64,000 nt of DNA from Streptomyces shenzhenensis. Lineage in GTDB: Bacteria > Actinomycetota > Actinomycetes > Streptomycetales > Streptomycetaceae. Both the position numbers and the translations under genes were made by a program. The notes below the pieces were generated by a model. That model worked only from the letters and a program-made list of their open reading frames with translations. It did not search any database and had not been told where the DNA came from. Shown here one piece after another: positions 25,925-37,289 of this stretch; within the stretch, counting starts at the first letter, position 1, and each line of letters begins with the position of its first letter. The stretch is taken from assembly GCF_021462265.1 (NCBI RefSeq), contig NZ_JAJONF010000009.1, forward strand, positions 1 through 64,000, in the 5' to 3' direction.

Positions 25925-28027
25925 ATGACCGCCATCCCCGCCGTCCGGCCCACCGGAGCGCACCGAGGCCGCCGGGCGGCGAACCGACGCTCCGGCCAGC
26001 CGGAAGACGCCCCGCGCTGGGAGCGCCCGACGCTCGCCGCGGTGCTGGTCGTCGCCACCGTGCTGTACTCCTGGGGCATCGGGCACGCCGCGCTCCATCC
26101 CTTCTACGGGGCGGCGATACGGTCGATGGCCAGCGGCTGGCGCGCCTTCTTCTTCGGCGGGCTCGACGCCAGCGGTTCGATCAGCATCGACAAGCTGCCC
26201 GGAGCCTTCTGGCCCGACGCGATCTCCGTCTGGCTCTTCGGCCCGCACACCTGGGCGGCCGCGCTTCCACAGGTCGTCGAGGGCGTGCTCACCGTATGGC
26301 TGCTGCACCGGATCGTACGGGCCTGGGCCGGTCCGTTTGCCGCGCTGGTCGCCGCGCTAGCACTCACCCTCACCCCGGTCACCGTGGTCCTCGCCCGGGC
26401 CACCATCCCGGACACCGCGCTCACTCTGCTCCTGGTGGCGGCCGCCGGGGCGCTGCAGAAGGCGGTGCGCACCGAACGGGTGCTGCCGCTGATCACCTGC
26501 GGTATCTGGGTGGGGCTCGCGTTTCAGACGAAGATGCTGCAGGCGTGGCTGGTGCTGCCAGTCTTCGCCGCCGTGTACCAACTCGTCGCGCCCGGAGCGC
26601 CGTTGAAGCGGGCTCTGCGCGTCCTGCTGGGCGGTGCGGTCGCGCTGACGGTCTCCTGCCTCTGGGCGCTGATCGCCTGGGCGACACCGGCCGCCGACCG
26701 CCCGTACCTCGACGGAACGACCGACAACAATCCGTTCGCTCTGGTCTTCGGCTACAACGGCCTGAGCCGCTTCAGCAGCGATTCCACCGCGTTCGGCGCC
26801 GTCGCCGGCACCGCCACCAGCCGCACCACCGGCAACACCGGCTGGGACATGCTGATCAACAACACGGTCGGCCCCCAGGTCGCCTGGTTCCTGCCGATCG
26901 CCGTGCTCGCCACGGTCCTGGGCATCGTCTGGCGCACCGGGCAACCGCGAACCGACATGCTGCGCGCGGGTTTTCTGATGTGGGGTGGCTGGCTGGCCAT
27001 GCACACCCTGGTGTTCAGCGCTTCCAACGGCAACCACGCCTACTACACGGCCGTCATCGCCCCGGCGCTCGCCGCGCTGGCCGGCGGCGGGCTCGCGCTC
27101 TTCCGGTCGGAGTACGAGTCGGCGTACGACCCGGAGCACGGGTCGGAGCACGAGCCGGAGCCCGAGCCGAAACACGGGTCGGAGCACGAGCCGGAGCCCT
27201 GGTCGCCGTACCTGTCGGCGGACAAATCGGAGCCCTGGTCGCCGTACGTGGCAGCGTACGGATCGGCGCACGAATCGGGACACCTGTCCGAGGACGATTC
27301 GGAACACCGGTCCGAGGAAGAATCGGGCGGCCGACGGCACGTTGCGCTGCCGGCGGCGATCGCGCTGACGGCGGCATGGGCGCTGGTGCTCGACTGGCCG
27401 ACCCGGTTCGTCTCCTGGCTGCTGCCGGTCGCCGTGATGCTCGCGCTGTGCGGCGTGGTGGGCCTGTGGAGCCGAGGGCCGCGCACCTCCCCGCGGATGG
27501 TCCACGCCGCCCTCGCCGCCGGGATCGTGGCCACCCTGGTCGTACCGGCCGGGTGGGCCCTCTCCAGCCTCGACCCGCTCTACGCGGGCGCCGCCGCCTC
27601 GCCGATGACCGGACCGGTAGGCAACTCGTACTACAACCACCAGCACCGCGCCCCGCGGCGGATAGGGCTCGACCGGCCCAGCGCCCGCGACACCGCCCTG
27701 CTCGACTACCTCTCCACGCACCGCAACGGCGAGAAGTACCTGCTCGCCACCCAGGCCGCCTACACCGCGGAGCCCCTGCTGCGCGCGAAGTCCGAGCCCG
27801 TCCTCGTCATGGGCGGCTTCACCGGCGACACCCCCTTCCCCACCGCCCAGCAGTTCAGCAGCCTCGTCGCCGCCCACCAGGTGCGCTACGCACTGCTCAC
27901 CACCCAGCGCCCCACGAGTGCCGCCACCACGTGGGTGAAGTCGCACTGCAAGCGCATCCGGCCCACCGCCTACGGCCGCCGCGCCGACGGCAGCTTCAGC
28001 CTCTACGACTGCAACCCTCAAAAGTGA
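25925..28027 (+). CDS. GT39/ArnT-like membrane glycosyltransferase with acidic insert
   Basis: The 700-residue protein has about 12 TM helices. The first loop contains GGLDASGSISIDKLPGAFWP, a catalytic-loop pattern of the PMT/ArnT-like family (polyprenyl-phosphate sugar donors). VVLARATIPDTALTLLLVAA and WGGWLAMHTLVFSASNGNHAYY follow. Between helices, residues about 395-470 are a hydrophilic insert made of degenerate repeats rich in Glu, Ser, His and Pro (EHGSEHEPEPEPKHGSEHEP). The C-terminal soluble domain carries VLVMGGFTGDTPFPTAQQF. It is likely to glycosylate an exported polymer or protein. Confidence 0.8.
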   Translation: MTAIPAVRPTGAHRGRRAANRRSGQPEDAPRWERPTLAAVLVVATVLYSWGIGHAALHPFYGAAIRSMASGWRAFFFGGLDASGSISIDKLPGAFWPDAISVWLFGPHTWAAALPQVVEGVLTVWLLHRIVRAWAGPFAALVAALALTLTPVTVVLARATIPDTALTLLLVAAAGALQKAVRTERVLPLITCGIWVGLAFQTKMLQAWLVLPVFAAVYQLVAPGAPLKRALRVLLGGAVALTVSCLWALIAWATPAADRPYLDGTTDNNPFALVFGYNGLSRFSSDSTAFGAVAGTATSRTTGNTGWDMLINNTVGPQVAWFLPIAVLATVLGIVWRTGQPRTDMLRAGFLMWGGWLAMHTLVFSASNGNHAYYTAVIAPALAALAGGGLALFRSEYESAYDPEHGSEHEPEPEPKHGSEHEPEPWSPYLSADKSEPWSPYVAAYGSAHESGHLSEDDSEHRSEEESGGRRHVALPAAIALTAAWALVLDWPTRFVSWLLPVAVMLALCGVVGLWSRGPRTSPRMVHAALAAGIVATLVVPAGWALSSLDPLYAGAAASPMTGPVGNSYYNHQHRAPRRIGLDRPSARDTALLDYLSTHRNGEKYLLATQAAYTAEPLLRAKSEPVLVMGGFTGDTPFPTAQQFSSLVAAHQVRYALLTTQRPTSAATTWVKSHCKRIRPTAYGRRADGSFSLYDCNPQK

Positions 28028-28063
28028 GGTGCGCCCCGGACCGAGGGACCGCGGCCACGGGAA

Positions 28064-28093
28064 CGGCCCCTCGGTGATCACACCGAAGGGCCG
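28064..28093. terminator. Bidirectional terminator between glycosyltransferase and tRNA genes
   Basis: cggcccctcggtg-atca-caccgaagggccg is a 13-bp stem with one mismatch, placed between a plus-strand gene and a minus-strand tRNA. Confidence 0.75.
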
Positions 28094-28115
28094 CTGACCT
28101 GCTACCTGTGACTGG

Positions 28116-28187
<72 letters not shown>

Positions 28188-28392
28188 GAGACGAGTCGAC
28201 AGCCTACATCGTCCCGGGCTCCGCCCCGCAATTGCGTTTTCCGGAGTGGGCCGCGTACCCCTCCGGCCCCTCCGGCGGAACCGAAGTGATCACGCGAACC
28301 GCGAACTGACCGCCCCGTGTGTTCGTCTTTCACGGGTGGGAGAATGTTTTCACCGCCTGAGCACAGGGCGTACCGCGGCACGGGAGAGGGAT

Positions 28393-29784
28393 GTGACGGC
28401 GACAACGGCGACACCCGGGCAGTCGTATTCGCCTCCCCCGCCACCCCGGCGCGGCGCCGCCGCCGCTCTCCGGGACGCCCTCACCCTCATGGGTCTGCCG
28501 CTGGTGGCCGTGCTCGTGGTGCCCGCGGCGTTCGCCGGTGGCGGGACCCGGCGGTGGTTCGGAGGGCGGGCCGAGGGCCAGCGGGCCGAGGCCCAGGCCG
28601 CGAAGGACGCTGCCGCGGCCGCCTTCTACGAGCTGGACACCGCCCAGCGGGATCTGCGGATCTCCATAGAGACCATCTCCGCCGTCGACGACTCGCCGGC
28701 CGCCCGTCGTGCCGTCTCCGACTTCGAGGCGCTGGGGCGGCGGATCGACGACGTGAGCAATCGGTACATCCAGGCCATCGACGCCTACGACCTGGACCGG
28801 GACGATCTGGAGGCCGCCGCCGCCTCGCGGGCCCGGGGGGAGATCACCCGCGCCAAGGACGAGCTCGTCGGGGTCAAGCGGGAGCTGGACCGGTTCGGGG
28901 AGTCGCTCGCGCCGCTGCTCGGCAAGGCCGAGACACAGCTGGCGCGGCTCGCGCCAGCCGTGGAGCGGGCCCGGCAGGCGCTGCTGGCGGCCAGCGACGC
29001 CCTCGACGCCGTGAGAGCCACCCAGCTGCGGGCCGATGATCTTGCGGCTCGGCTCGCCGCGCTTGCGCCTGAGCTGACCAAGCTCAATCAGGGGGCCGCG
29101 CAGCATGGTGCGCAGGCCACGCTGGAGCGGGCCGGGCGGGTGCAGCGGGAGGCCGAGGCGATCCGGGTCGAGGCGGAGCGGCTGCCGGAGAAGGCCGCCG
29201 AGATCGATCACCGGCTGGTGAGCCTGCGGACGCGCGCGCAGGCGCTGACCACCCGGGCCGGACAGATCGACCCCGTGCTGAGCGAACTGCGGCGGCGGTT
29301 CTCGGCCGCCTGCTGGCAGGATCTTCAGCAGGTGCCCGAGCAGGCCGTGGCGAACGTGCGGCAGGCCGAACTCAAACTCACGGAGGCGCAGGCCGCGCGG
29401 GACGCGCAGAAGTGGGCCGAGGCCACCTCGCTGCTGACCACCGTACGGGCACTGCTGAACAGCACCGACGAGGCCGTGTCGGCGGCCGGTGACCGGCTGA
29501 GCCGGCTGAACGCCGTGCAGAAGGATCCGCAGCAGGAGGTCGAGCGGACCCGATTCGCGATCCGGGACGCGCAGCGGCTCGCGATGTCGGGGCGGACCAG
29601 CCCCGATCCGCGGCACGCGCACCCACTGGACGACGCGGTGGCGCGGCTGGACCGGGCGGTCGGGTCGCTGCAGGGGCGGCACCCGGACTACTGGCACTTC
29701 CTGACGGAGACGGAAGCGGTACGGCAGTCGGTCGCGCGGGTGGTCGCTCGGATCCGGGAGGACCGGGGCACCGGCGGTCACTGA
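28393..29784 (+). CDS. Membrane-anchored coiled-coil protein of unknown function
   Basis: GTG 28393 follows gagaggg. A Pro-rich N-terminus and a hydrophobic segment (LMGLPLVAVLVVPAAFAGGG, about 32-51) lead into about 400 residues of Ala/Glu/Arg-rich heptads (AEGQRAEAQAAKDAAAAAFY, ERARQALLAASDALDAV). No catalytic motif is seen. It is a conserved streptomycete type, possibly a structural or cytoskeletal membrane protein. Confidence 0.7.
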   Translation: MTATTATPGQSYSPPPPPRRGAAAALRDALTLMGLPLVAVLVVPAAFAGGGTRRWFGGRAEGQRAEAQAAKDAAAAAFYELDTAQRDLRISIETISAVDDSPAARRAVSDFEALGRRIDDVSNRYIQAIDAYDLDRDDLEAAAASRARGEITRAKDELVGVKRELDRFGESLAPLLGKAETQLARLAPAVERARQALLAASDALDAVRATQLRADDLAARLAALAPELTKLNQGAAQHGAQATLERAGRVQREAEAIRVEAERLPEKAAEIDHRLVSLRTRAQALTTRAGQIDPVLSELRRRFSAACWQDLQQVPEQAVANVRQAELKLTEAQAARDAQKWAEATSLLTTVRALLNSTDEAVSAAGDRLSRLNAVQKDPQQEVERTRFAIRDAQRLAMSGRTSPDPRHAHPLDDAVARLDRAVGSLQGRHPDYWHFLTETEAVRQSVARVVARIREDRGTGGH

Positions 29785-29853
29785 GGCGTTTGCCGAAGAG
29801 CCGTCGCGGGCGGATATTGGGTAGCGTCCCGCATTCGATACCAGGAGGCGGAG

Positions 29854-30363
29854 ATGGCCTCACACGTCACGCACCCGGGGACGCGGCGAAAGAAGATCAC
29901 CTTCGACGAAGCGCTGCCCATCGACCACCGCCTGAACAGGGTCTACCGGATCGGGGCGGGCCTGATGGGCCTGTTCCTGCTGGCCTTCGGGATCCTCGGA
30001 CTCACCAACAACATCGGCTTCTTCGACACCGGCGGAAACACCGCGATCGGCCTGAACACGAACGGCGCGCTGAGCGTGCTGTCGATCTGTGTCGGGCTAC
30101 TGCTCTTCATCGGCATGGTGGTCGGCGGGAACTTCGCGTCCACGCTGAACATGGTGCTAGGCGTGCTGTTCATCCTGAACGGCTTCCTGTTCCTGGGCCT
30201 GCTCGACACCAGCTCGAACTTCCTGGACTTCAGGATCCAGAACGTGCTGTTCAGCTTCGTGGTGGGCCTCGTGCTGATGGTGTTCGGGATGTACGGCAGG
30301 GTCAGCACGAACCTGCCGCACGACAACCCGTACTGGCGGGCCCGCCACCCGGAGGCGGAGTAG
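29854..30363 (+). CDS. DUF4383 family membrane protein
   Basis: ATG 29854 follows aggaggcggag. The 169-residue protein has four TM helices, with NRVYRIGAGLMGLFLLAFGI, the LGLTNNIGFF loop, and NMVLGVLFILNGFLFLGLLD as family hallmarks. It ends in a polar tail NLPHDNPYWRARHPEAE. Function unknown. Confidence 0.82.
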   Translation: MASHVTHPGTRRKKITFDEALPIDHRLNRVYRIGAGLMGLFLLAFGILGLTNNIGFFDTGGNTAIGLNTNGALSVLSICVGLLLFIGMVVGGNFASTLNMVLGVLFILNGFLFLGLLDTSSNFLDFRIQNVLFSFVVGLVLMVFGMYGRVSTNLPHDNPYWRARHPEAE

Positions 30364-30417
30364 CGGGCCACACCGGGCGTCGACGATCAAGCGGGCTAAA
30401 TCAATCGGCAGCGTTTA

Positions 30418-30582
30418 TCACTTCGAACGCCGCTCCACAATCCATGCAGCGGCAAGCAGAAGGACAGCTACCTGGAAATTAGGCAGCCCAGCCTCTGACA
30501 CGAAAAATATTTCGAATATCACACCGATAAGCGCGATCGTCATACCGACGAAGAACAGGGCGACCGATTTCGAGTAGCGCAT
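30418..30582 (-). CDS. 54-residue two-helix membrane protein, candidate immunity protein
   Basis: ATG 30582 is preceded by gaagga at good spacing. The peptide MRYSKSVALFFVGMTIALIG continues into two predicted TM helices separated by FEIFFVSEAGLPNFQ, ending WIVERRSK. Base composition is clearly lower in G+C than the neighbours. It lies 95 bp downstream of the RHS gene on the same strand, the usual site for an RHS immunity gene, and its membrane nature matches the hydrophobic RHS tail. Immunity is an inference. Confidence 0.6.
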   Translation of the reverse strand: MRYSKSVALFFVGMTIALIGVIFEIFFVSEAGLPNFQVAVLLLAAAWIVERRSK

Positions 30583-30609
30583 GAGATCCTTCTCTTGAAT
30601 CTATGACGA

Positions 30610-30662
30610 CAACTGGGGCCGCCTCTTCTCGCGAGTTAGGCCAGAGGAGGCGACCCCAGTTG
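30610..30662 (-). terminator. Hairpin between RHS gene and small membrane gene
   Basis: Long arms 30610-30626 and 30643-30662 (caactgggg..cgcctct with agaggaggcg.ccccagttg) form a strong stem. It starts 15 bp after the RHS stop, so the small gene would need read-through or its own promoter. Confidence 0.7.
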
Positions 30663-30676
30663 ACTACTTTCAAGAA

Positions 30677-33600
30677 TCAGCAGCTAGAAACCCAGGGATA
30701 GGCCCAGGCACTGTACCCGCCGTAGGGAATCTGCGTCCACCGGCCGACGACCAGTGACTCTCCCGCGACGATGGCCAGGCATTTCCCGTGGTTCCTCGCG
30801 TACTGGGCCGTGGCTTGGATCCAGGAGCCGCTTATCAAGATTGCTGCGGCAATCGCGGCGCCGGGCAGACCGAAAAGCGCCGCGATTCCCGCTGCTGGAC
30901 CGTAGATGTACGCCGCGTACGAGGTGATCCGGCGGGTCCACGTCTTGTTGAACACCGCGGATGCATACGCGGTTCCGTAGCTGCTTCCAAAACCCTGAGT
31001 CCATATCCGGGCCCAGACACGGCCCCAGGAGAAGTGGTAGGTATGACTCCATGACCAACGGCCATCGAGATCGAGACGGTTGACCGGGTCCCCGCTGCAG
31101 TAATCGTAGGCGTTGGCACTGCCTCCGGGGATGGGATCGGTACTCAGGAAACGTCCCAGGGTGGGGTTGTAGAGGCGGACGCCCATGAGTGTGTCGCCGG
31201 TCGGGGTCTCGGCGGAACGTTGTGCACCGCCGAGCCAGTCATAACGGGCGGTGGCCGTACCGGCCAGGGGATTGCCGTATTCGTCGGTAGCCATGACGAT
31301 GACGGCCATGTTGGCGTCGTTGGTGGGCAGGGCCATGCTGACACCACCGTGCAGGTTGGTCAGTTGCAGGACGACGTCACCGTTTGCGGAGGCATAGGTG
31401 GCTCCCAAGTCGCCGTCGAGACCGGTGACGTTGCGGGTGTAGGCACCGGTGGAGGTGTTCTCCACCGTCCAGGACGGGGAGTCCGAGGACCCGTCGTAGT
31501 GGTTGACCCTGGATGCGGTCTGGGTCCAGGTACCGGATGCGTTGGATTCGGTGGTGTAGGCGCGGAAGCGTTCGGCGGGATCGAGTTGCCAGGTGGTGCG
31601 ATTGCTTCCGCTGGTCTGCCGGTAGGCGAGATCGTTGCTGTAGTAGGCGGTTGTGGTGCCGTTCGGCTCGGCGGTCGTGCGACCGAACGCGTCGTAGGTG
31701 TAACCGGTGTCAGCCAGGCGGTCGGCTGTGTCGTACGTGTGAGAGACGGTGGTACCACCGCTGGTCGGGCAGGTGGCTGTGGTGCGGCCAGTGGTGGTCA
31801 CCCCGGTGGCTGTGGTCAGGCCGGTCCGGTTGGAGTCCTTGTCGAAAGCGTAGGTGCGCGCGGTGCAGGTCTGTGCCTGTCCTTGGAGGACGGTTTCGTT
31901 CGTGTGAGTCAGCCGGCCCAACGCGTCGTAGCCATAGGCGTCGTTGAGACCGAGACCGCCGGAGGTGGACAGAGCCCGGGTGACCTCCTGTCCGCTGGCG
32001 GAGAGGCCTGCCTGGTCGGAGACCAGGACGTTGCCGGACTTGTCGGTGTAGGTCCGTGCGGTGCTCTGGCCGGTCTCGTCCACGGTTGCGGTGAGAGTGA
32101 CCGACCCGGGCAGGGTTTCGGTGGCCAGGGTGCCGTCGGCGTCATAGGTGGCGGCGAAGGTGCCGGCGTTGGAGTCGCTCTCGGAGGTGGCCAGCCCGCG
32201 GGGGTCCTTGGTGGTGTCGTAGGTGTAGGTGAGGGTAGAGGGGGCGGAGTCGGTGACCTTGGTGGGTCGGCCGAGGCTGTCGTACTGGCTACTGGCAGTG
32301 TTGCCGTCGGCGTCCGTGTACGTCATCAGCCGGCCGAGCTGGTCGAAGGCCTGGGTGATCGTCTTGCCGTCCGGCGTGGAGCCGGAGGCCTCCTTCCCGG
32401 TGCTCGGGTCGTAGCTGGTGGTCGTGGTCTGCACTGCCTGGCCGACCCCGCCGGAGACCGAGGTCTGGTACGGCCGGTCGGCGGTGTAGGTGGTCGTGGT
32501 ACTGCGGGTGACTCCGTTGGCGGTATACGTCACCGTGGCGGGCTGACCGGCCATCGTGTAGGTGGTCGTGATCGTCACGCGCTGGACGGGGTTGGAGCCA
32601 CCGCCGGTGATATCGGCTGCCGGGGCGATCCGGCAGACCAGGTCAGCCCACTCGGGGTGGCCGCCGCAGGGAGCCGAACCGGTCGCGGTGTAGTAGGTCG
32701 TCGTGGTGCTTCCCGCGTCCGAGCCGCTAGAGGACGGCTGGGATGTGGAGATGACCTGCCCGGCCGCGTTGTAGCCGGTCACCGTGGTGATCGCGAGACC
32801 GGAAGGGTCCACCACTGTCTTGACCGGCTCACCGAGCGTCCAGTCGTAGTACGTCTTGCGGGTGGTGGCGTCCGCGTCCGCGGAGTACCCAGTGATTGCC
32901 GCGCCGGTCACCGCGGTGGTCACCTCGTCGGAGACCTTGGCGGAGCCGTCGGCCGGCCGGTTCTCGTCGAAGGTGTTGTGGGTGTGGGTACGGGCGGCGA
33001 CCACGGCGCCGGCCGCGAGGGCGGCGGATGTGCCGGAGGCGGCCAGGGCATGTTGCAGGGTCACCTTGTGCAGCGGGCCGTAGGTGTCTGTCTCCCGCTG
33101 GCCCGTCGGGTCGTAGACGTTCTGGGTCGACAGGAGCGTGGCTCGTTGGGCGGTGCCCATCGAGGCCAGGCCGAGGGCATTGAGCTCGCTGGTGGAGCCG
33201 CTCGCCAGGGCCAGTTCCCGGTTTGCAGCCGTGAGCTGACGGACGGTGTCGCCGAAGGTGTCGTACTCAGTGGTGGCGATGTGCCCCCCCGGTTCTGCAG
33301 TGTTGACCTCCAGTCCGTTCACATCCAGGTAGTGAACGGTGGCTCGGGTGTAGTCGCCGCTGGCCAGGTGGCCGCTGCCGGTGTTGGAGGACGGTACCTG
33401 GTCGGCGGGGAAGACGGCCGTGGCGTCCGTGGGTGTGTCGGTCTGTGCCCAGGTGGCAACGCTGCTGGTGCCCATGGCGTTGGGGCCGCCAGCGCCGGTG
33501 GTCAGCGGCACGTCGTAGACCACCGTGGTAGTCGCGGTGCCGTTGGTGGTGGACGCCGAGCCCGGGGTGAGGGTGGCGCGGGAAACGTTCAGCAGGCGGC

Positions 33601-36600
33601 CTGCGTTGGTGTCGCCGCTGGTACCGGCCGTCCCATAGGTGAAGGACCACGGGAGCTCGCCGGGCGGAGTGAGGCTGGTGACCCGGCCTGCGGAGTCGTA
33701 ACCGTACTGGGTGACCAGGCTGGGGCTGATGCGCGGGTCCCATTCCTGACGGAGCATGCCGTTGCTGTCGTAGGCGTACTGGGCGACGACCGTGGAGGCC
33801 TCGGCGCCGGTGGAGGGGTCAGTGGCCCAGCGGGTGAGCTTGGCGACGCGGCCGGTGTAGTTGCCGAAGGTGCCACTGGTGGTACCGGTGGCGGTCGTCG
33901 ACGTGGCGTAGTTGAGTTCCAGGACACGGCAGCCGGCCGCCGGGGTGGCCGGGGTCAGGCAGGAGGTTCCCAGGTCGGAGATCGCCGAGGTCGGGGCCGC
34001 CATCCGGGCCAGGCGCACCGAGGTGGTGCTGCCGGAGGTGACGGTGTCGAACCGGTACCGGGTGGTGTTGCCCGAGCCGGCCGGGGTGGTGGAGGACACT
34101 GTCCACACGCCTGCGTCGGCGGCGGACTTGGCGAAGACCGTGACCGTGCCGTCAGTGTCGGTGAGGGTGTACTGGTCGGCGGAGGAACCGTAGACGAGGG
34201 TGTGTTTCTCGGCTCCGGGCTCCGGGCTCCAGGAGCCGTCGCTGTTCTTGGTGAAGGCGACCTCGCTGCCGTCGGCGGTGACCAGCTGTACGGCGGTGGA
34301 GGTCACCGGGCGAATCTCGGTGTAGTTCGTGGCAGCGACCTCCGAGACGCTACCGAGCGTCCACTGCGGGCCGAAGGGAGCCGCCTGCCCGGCCGGGGCT
34401 CCACTGCTCGGGCTGCGCGAGGAGGCGGTACGGGTCACCGTCAGCCCCAACGCGGAACTGTCGGTGCCCGAGAGCGTGTAGTCGCCGGTGGACAGGTTCA
34501 CCGACCCGGGACCCACCTGCTCGGTCGCCGCTCCTGTGGACTTGCGGTCCAGGGTGAAGGTGGCGGAGGAGGAGTCGTAGGTGGTGCTGGAGGAATCGGT
34601 GAAGTGCCCGCGGACCTGCACCGAGCCGTCATCTCCGAGAGAGGCGGCAGCGTCCCACACCAGAGACGGCGAGGCACCGCTGGAGATGGCCACCGGCCAG
34701 GCGGACAGGGTGGTGCCGCCCTTGGTGACATCTGCGACCGGGATGTTCGCCCAGGAGTCGGCCGCAGAACGCCGGTACTGGAGTGTCACCGATTGCGCGG
34801 TGGAGGGCCCCGCCGCAGACAAGGTCACCCGTCGCGCGGTGCGGTCGCCTTCCTTCGGGGAGGTCACCGCGCCGGCTCCGGCGTTGAAAGAGTAGACGGC
34901 CGCGTCCGACAGATTGCCGGCCACGTCCCGGGTGTAGACGGTCAGCGTGTGCGGGCCGTCCGCTGGCGGGGTCGCCGACACGGTGACCGCCGAGCCGGTG
35001 GTGGCGACGAAGGTCTGCGCACCGGAGTCCAGCTGCCAGACGACACCAGCGGTGTCGTTGCCGCCGGACGGTGGAGTGAGGGTGAAAGCACCGCTCTGTC
35101 CGGCCCCCTTGGCCCAACCTGCCGACGGGTAGTCCGTGGACGCGACCGTCGGCGCGCCCGGCTTGGTGGTGTCGACCGTGAAGACCAGGCCGTTCGGCAC
35201 CGTCTGACGCGACCACAGGGAGCCGTCGTACCCGTAGGGCCACGCGGTGTAGGTGTGGCCGTTGACCAGTGTCCCGGACGGGATGGAGGCGCTGGAGATA
35301 CCCCCGGAAGCCGTCCAGCTGCCGTTGAGGTTGGAGATGACCTTGGTGTTGCCACCACCGGTGGTGTCGTAGACGTTCCACTGGGCCATCACGTTGCCGC
35401 CGTCGGCGTCGGTGACGGTCGACTGGAGCTGCGGAGTGGTCGTGTTGGTGTAGAGAGTCGTGGTGGAGCCGGAGACCGAGGAGACACCGGGTGCCACCGT
35501 GGGAGCGGACGGCATCGGGTACGAGTTGTAGGTCACCGACAGGTAGGGCACGTTGGCGGAGGCGTTGGCCGAGTAGAAACGCTTCCAGCTGTTGCTGTCC
35601 GTCTCGTCGGACGCTCGCAGGCCCACGTAGGCGACGTCGTAGCCGTTGTCACCGGCGTACTGGAGGAAGGTCGAGGGGTCGATGGAGACCCAACCGGCCG
35701 GGCTTGAGGTGGTGCAGTCGCTGGAGTAGCCCTTGGTCTGGGAGGTCGTGGCGTACTTCGACTTCCAGGTGGGTTGGTTCGACCAGACCGTGTCCGTGGA
35801 GGACTCTCCGGACTCCCACAGTTCCCACGGCGACTCGACGCAGCCACCGGCCCAGTACTCGTAGAGGTTCAGCGACGAGGACTGGATCAGCGTGTTGTCG
35901 AGCTGGAGGACCGGGAACTCCAGGAACGAGCGGGCGACGTCCGTGCCGCTGTCGTAAGTGCCCAGCTTCAGGTCGGTGGACGTGTACTCGGCGGTCGTGT
36001 CGGTGTTCTCCACGAACGTGTCCAGCAGGGGGGAGAGGCTCGTGGACGGGTCGACCGTGACCGGGTACTGCGTGTTGGGGTCGGCCAGGAACCTCGCGTC
36101 CGGGGTCAGGGTGAGATTCACCGTGTCACCGGACTGGGACATGGTCATCCTCACCCGGGCGCGGTGCGGGTGCTCCAGGGACTTGGCGTCGACCTGGGCG
36201 TCCCACATCACCGGCGCCGGTATGGTGCCGGCGACCTTGTGGTGGGCATCGGTGAAGGTGATCGAGCCGTTCTTGCGCTGCTTGGCCGTCAGCCCCTTCG
36301 CGGAGACCGGAACGGTCACCGAGTAACCGGCCTTGGGGCGCGACTTGAGGATCACGTTCTCCTCGAAGCCGGTCCGCGTCGCCTGCACAGTCACATCCGC
36401 GCCCGGTGTGACGTTCGCGTAGGTGGCGGTGGTTCCCTTGACGGACGGCTTGGGAAGCGTACCCCTCCAGCCGACCGCGACCCGGTGCCTGCCCGAACCC
36501 ATGTCGGCAAGCACGGCGTTCTTGCCGCCGGGCGCGAGAACCAAACCATTTGGCTGGGCCTTGGGCGCGACAGAGCCCTCGGCATCCGTGTGCAGGGTTG

Positions 36601-37000
36601 TATCTACGTCAACCCATTTCCCAGCCCGCTTGAAGCGGATCGGCGCAGCATATGACCGCGTGGTCAGCGAGCCGTTCGGATTTGCCCAAGTCGTCGTCCT
36701 GGTAGTAAGTTGGTCAAGGATCTCGACCTTGCGTTTACGCAGTCGGGCTGTGGCGAATGCCGACGCCACGTCAGGAGCCGAGAGCGGCCCGGCAGAGGTG
36801 GAGCGAGACTTCGCCACCGGGGTGGTGTGCGTCTTGTGAACGGGGACGGCGAAGGTCTGCCCGGTGGTCGAGAGCGTCACGGCTGCTTCAGCGACAAGCA
36901 GCAGCGCCAGGGCCGTTACCGTCGCCAGCTGCCGAGGCGAGCCCGGCAGGGGTCTACGGCTGGGTCTTTTGCGGAAGCGGTCTGTGCGACTGGTCCTCAC
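30677..37000 (-). CDS. Secreted RHS/YD-repeat polymorphic-toxin-type protein
   Basis: GTG 37000 is chosen because agaggag lies just before it; longer in-frame starts exist. A signal/anchor occurs near [26 protein letters not shown]-type domain ([20 protein letters not shown], about residues 325-500) is followed by Ig-like segments and then many YD repeats ([42 protein letters not shown]). The RHS core box [20 protein letters not shown] ends at NRLDLDGR. The last ~110 residues are a variable tail rich in Gly/Ala/Ile ([20 protein letters not shown]) ending [20 protein letters not shown] plus SC. 2107 residues in total. By family rules the core forms a shell and the tail is a toxin; the tail looks membrane-active. 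Confidence 0.88.
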   Translation of the reverse strand: MRTSRTDRFRKRPSRRPLPGSPRQLATVTALALLLVAEAAVTLSTTGQTFAVPVHKTHTTPVAKSRSTSAGPLSAPDVASAFATARLRKRKVEILDQLTTRTTTWANPNGSLTTRSYAAPIRFKRAGKWVDVDTTLHTDAEGSVAPKAQPNGLVLAPGGKNAVLADMGSGRHRVAVGWRGTLPKPSVKGTTATYANVTPGADVTVQATRTGFEENVILKSRPKAGYSVTVPVSAKGLTAKQRKNGSITFTDAHHKVAGTIPAPVMWDAQVDAKSLEHPHRARVRMTMSQSGDTVNLTLTPDARFLADPNTQYPVTVDPSTSLSPLLDTFVENTDTTAEYTSTDLKLGTYDSGTDVARSFLEFPVLQLDNTLIQSSSLNLYEYWAGGCVESPWELWESGESSTDTVWSNQPTWKSKYATTSQTKGYSSDCTTSSPAGWVSIDPSTFLQYAGDNGYDVAYVGLRASDETDSNSWKRFYSANASANVPYLSVTYNSYPMPSAPTVAPGVSSVSGSTTTLYTNTTTPQLQSTVTDADGGNVMAQWNVYDTTGGGNTKVISNLNGSWTASGGISSASIPSGTLVNGHTYTAWPYGYDGSLWSRQTVPNGLVFTVDTTKPGAPTVASTDYPSAGWAKGAGQSGAFTLTPPSGGNDTAGVVWQLDSGAQTFVATTGSAVTVSATPPADGPHTLTVYTRDVAGNLSDAAVYSFNAGAGAVTSPKEGDRTARRVTLSAAGPSTAQSVTLQYRRSAADSWANIPVADVTKGGTTLSAWPVAISSGASPSLVWDAAASLGDDGSVQVRGHFTDSSSTTYDSSSATFTLDRKSTGAATEQVGPGSVNLSTGDYTLSGTDSSALGLTVTRTASSRSPSSGAPAGQAAPFGPQWTLGSVSEVAATNYTEIRPVTSTAVQLVTADGSEVAFTKNSDGSWSPEPGAEKHTLVYGSSADQYTLTDTDGTVTVFAKSAADAGVWTVSSTTPAGSGNTTRYRFDTVTSGSTTSVRLARMAAPTSAISDLGTSCLTPATPAAGCRVLELNYATSTTATGTTSGTFGNYTGRVAKLTRWATDPSTGAEASTVVAQYAYDSNGMLRQEWDPRISPSLVTQYGYDSAGRVTSLTPPGELPWSFTYGTAGTSGDTNAGRLLNVSRATLTPGSASTTNGTATTTVVYDVPLTTGAGGPNAMGTSSVATWAQTDTPTDATAVFPADQVPSSNTGSGHLASGDYTRATVHYLDVNGLEVNTAEPGGHIATTEYDTFGDTVRQLTAANRELALASGSTSELNALGLASMGTAQRATLLSTQNVYDPTGQRETDTYGPLHKVTLQHALAASGTSAALAAGAVVAARTHTHNTFDENRPADGSAKVSDEVTTAVTGAAITGYSADADATTRKTYYDWTLGEPVKTVVDPSGLAITTVTGYNAAGQVISTSQPSSSGSDAGSTTTTYYTATGSAPCGGHPEWADLVCRIAPAADITGGGSNPVQRVTITTTYTMAGQPATVTYTANGVTRSTTTTYTADRPYQTSVSGGVGQAVQTTTTSYDPSTGKEASGSTPDGKTITQAFDQLGRLMTYTDADGNTASSQYDSLGRPTKVTDSAPSTLTYTYDTTKDPRGLATSESDSNAGTFAATYDADGTLATETLPGSVTLTATVDETGQSTARTYTDKSGNVLVSDQAGLSASGQEVTRALSTSGGLGLNDAYGYDALGRLTHTNETVLQGQAQTCTARTYAFDKDSNRTGLTTATGVTTTGRTTATCPTSGGTTVSHTYDTADRLADTGYTYDAFGRTTAEPNGTTTAYYSNDLAYRQTSGSNRTTWQLDPAERFRAYTTESNASGTWTQTASRVNHYDGSSDSPSWTVENTSTGAYTRNVTGLDGDLGATYASANGDVVLQLTNLHGGVSMALPTNDANMAVIVMATDEYGNPLAGTATARYDWLGGAQRSAETPTGDTLMGVRLYNPTLGRFLSTDPIPGGSANAYDYCSGDPVNRLDLDGRWSWSHTYHFSWGRVWARIWTQGFGSSYGTAYASAVFNKTWTRRITSYAAYIYGPAAGIAALFGLPGAAIAAAILISGSWIQATAQYARNHGKCLAIVAGESLVVGRWTQIPYGGYSAWAYPWVSSC

Positions 37001-37289
37001 GGAACTCCTCTGGGATGTCCGGGCGCGGATAGCACCCATGATCACCCAAGAGATACAGGCCAGGGATCTTCACAGTCCATACTCATTTCAGGCCAGTGAG
37101 CTGATCGAGTGCAGTCAAAAATGAGCACCGGACTCACCGGTGTTCACCGGACGTCGATCAGGTCTGAGCATTCAGTGGCACAGGGTCACGAATACGCGCT
37201 CGACACCAAGGGCGGGCCATCGCCAGGCCATGGTTCGGTAAGGGTGTTCCTGTGGAATCCGGTGAGGAGACGTCAGCGAATTGGCGTGT

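Noticed and set aside
31220..35707. 1495-residue plus-strand open frame
   Set aside because: It is antisense to the RHS gene; the Gly/Val-rich translation only mirrors Thr/Ser/Ala-rich RHS repeats.
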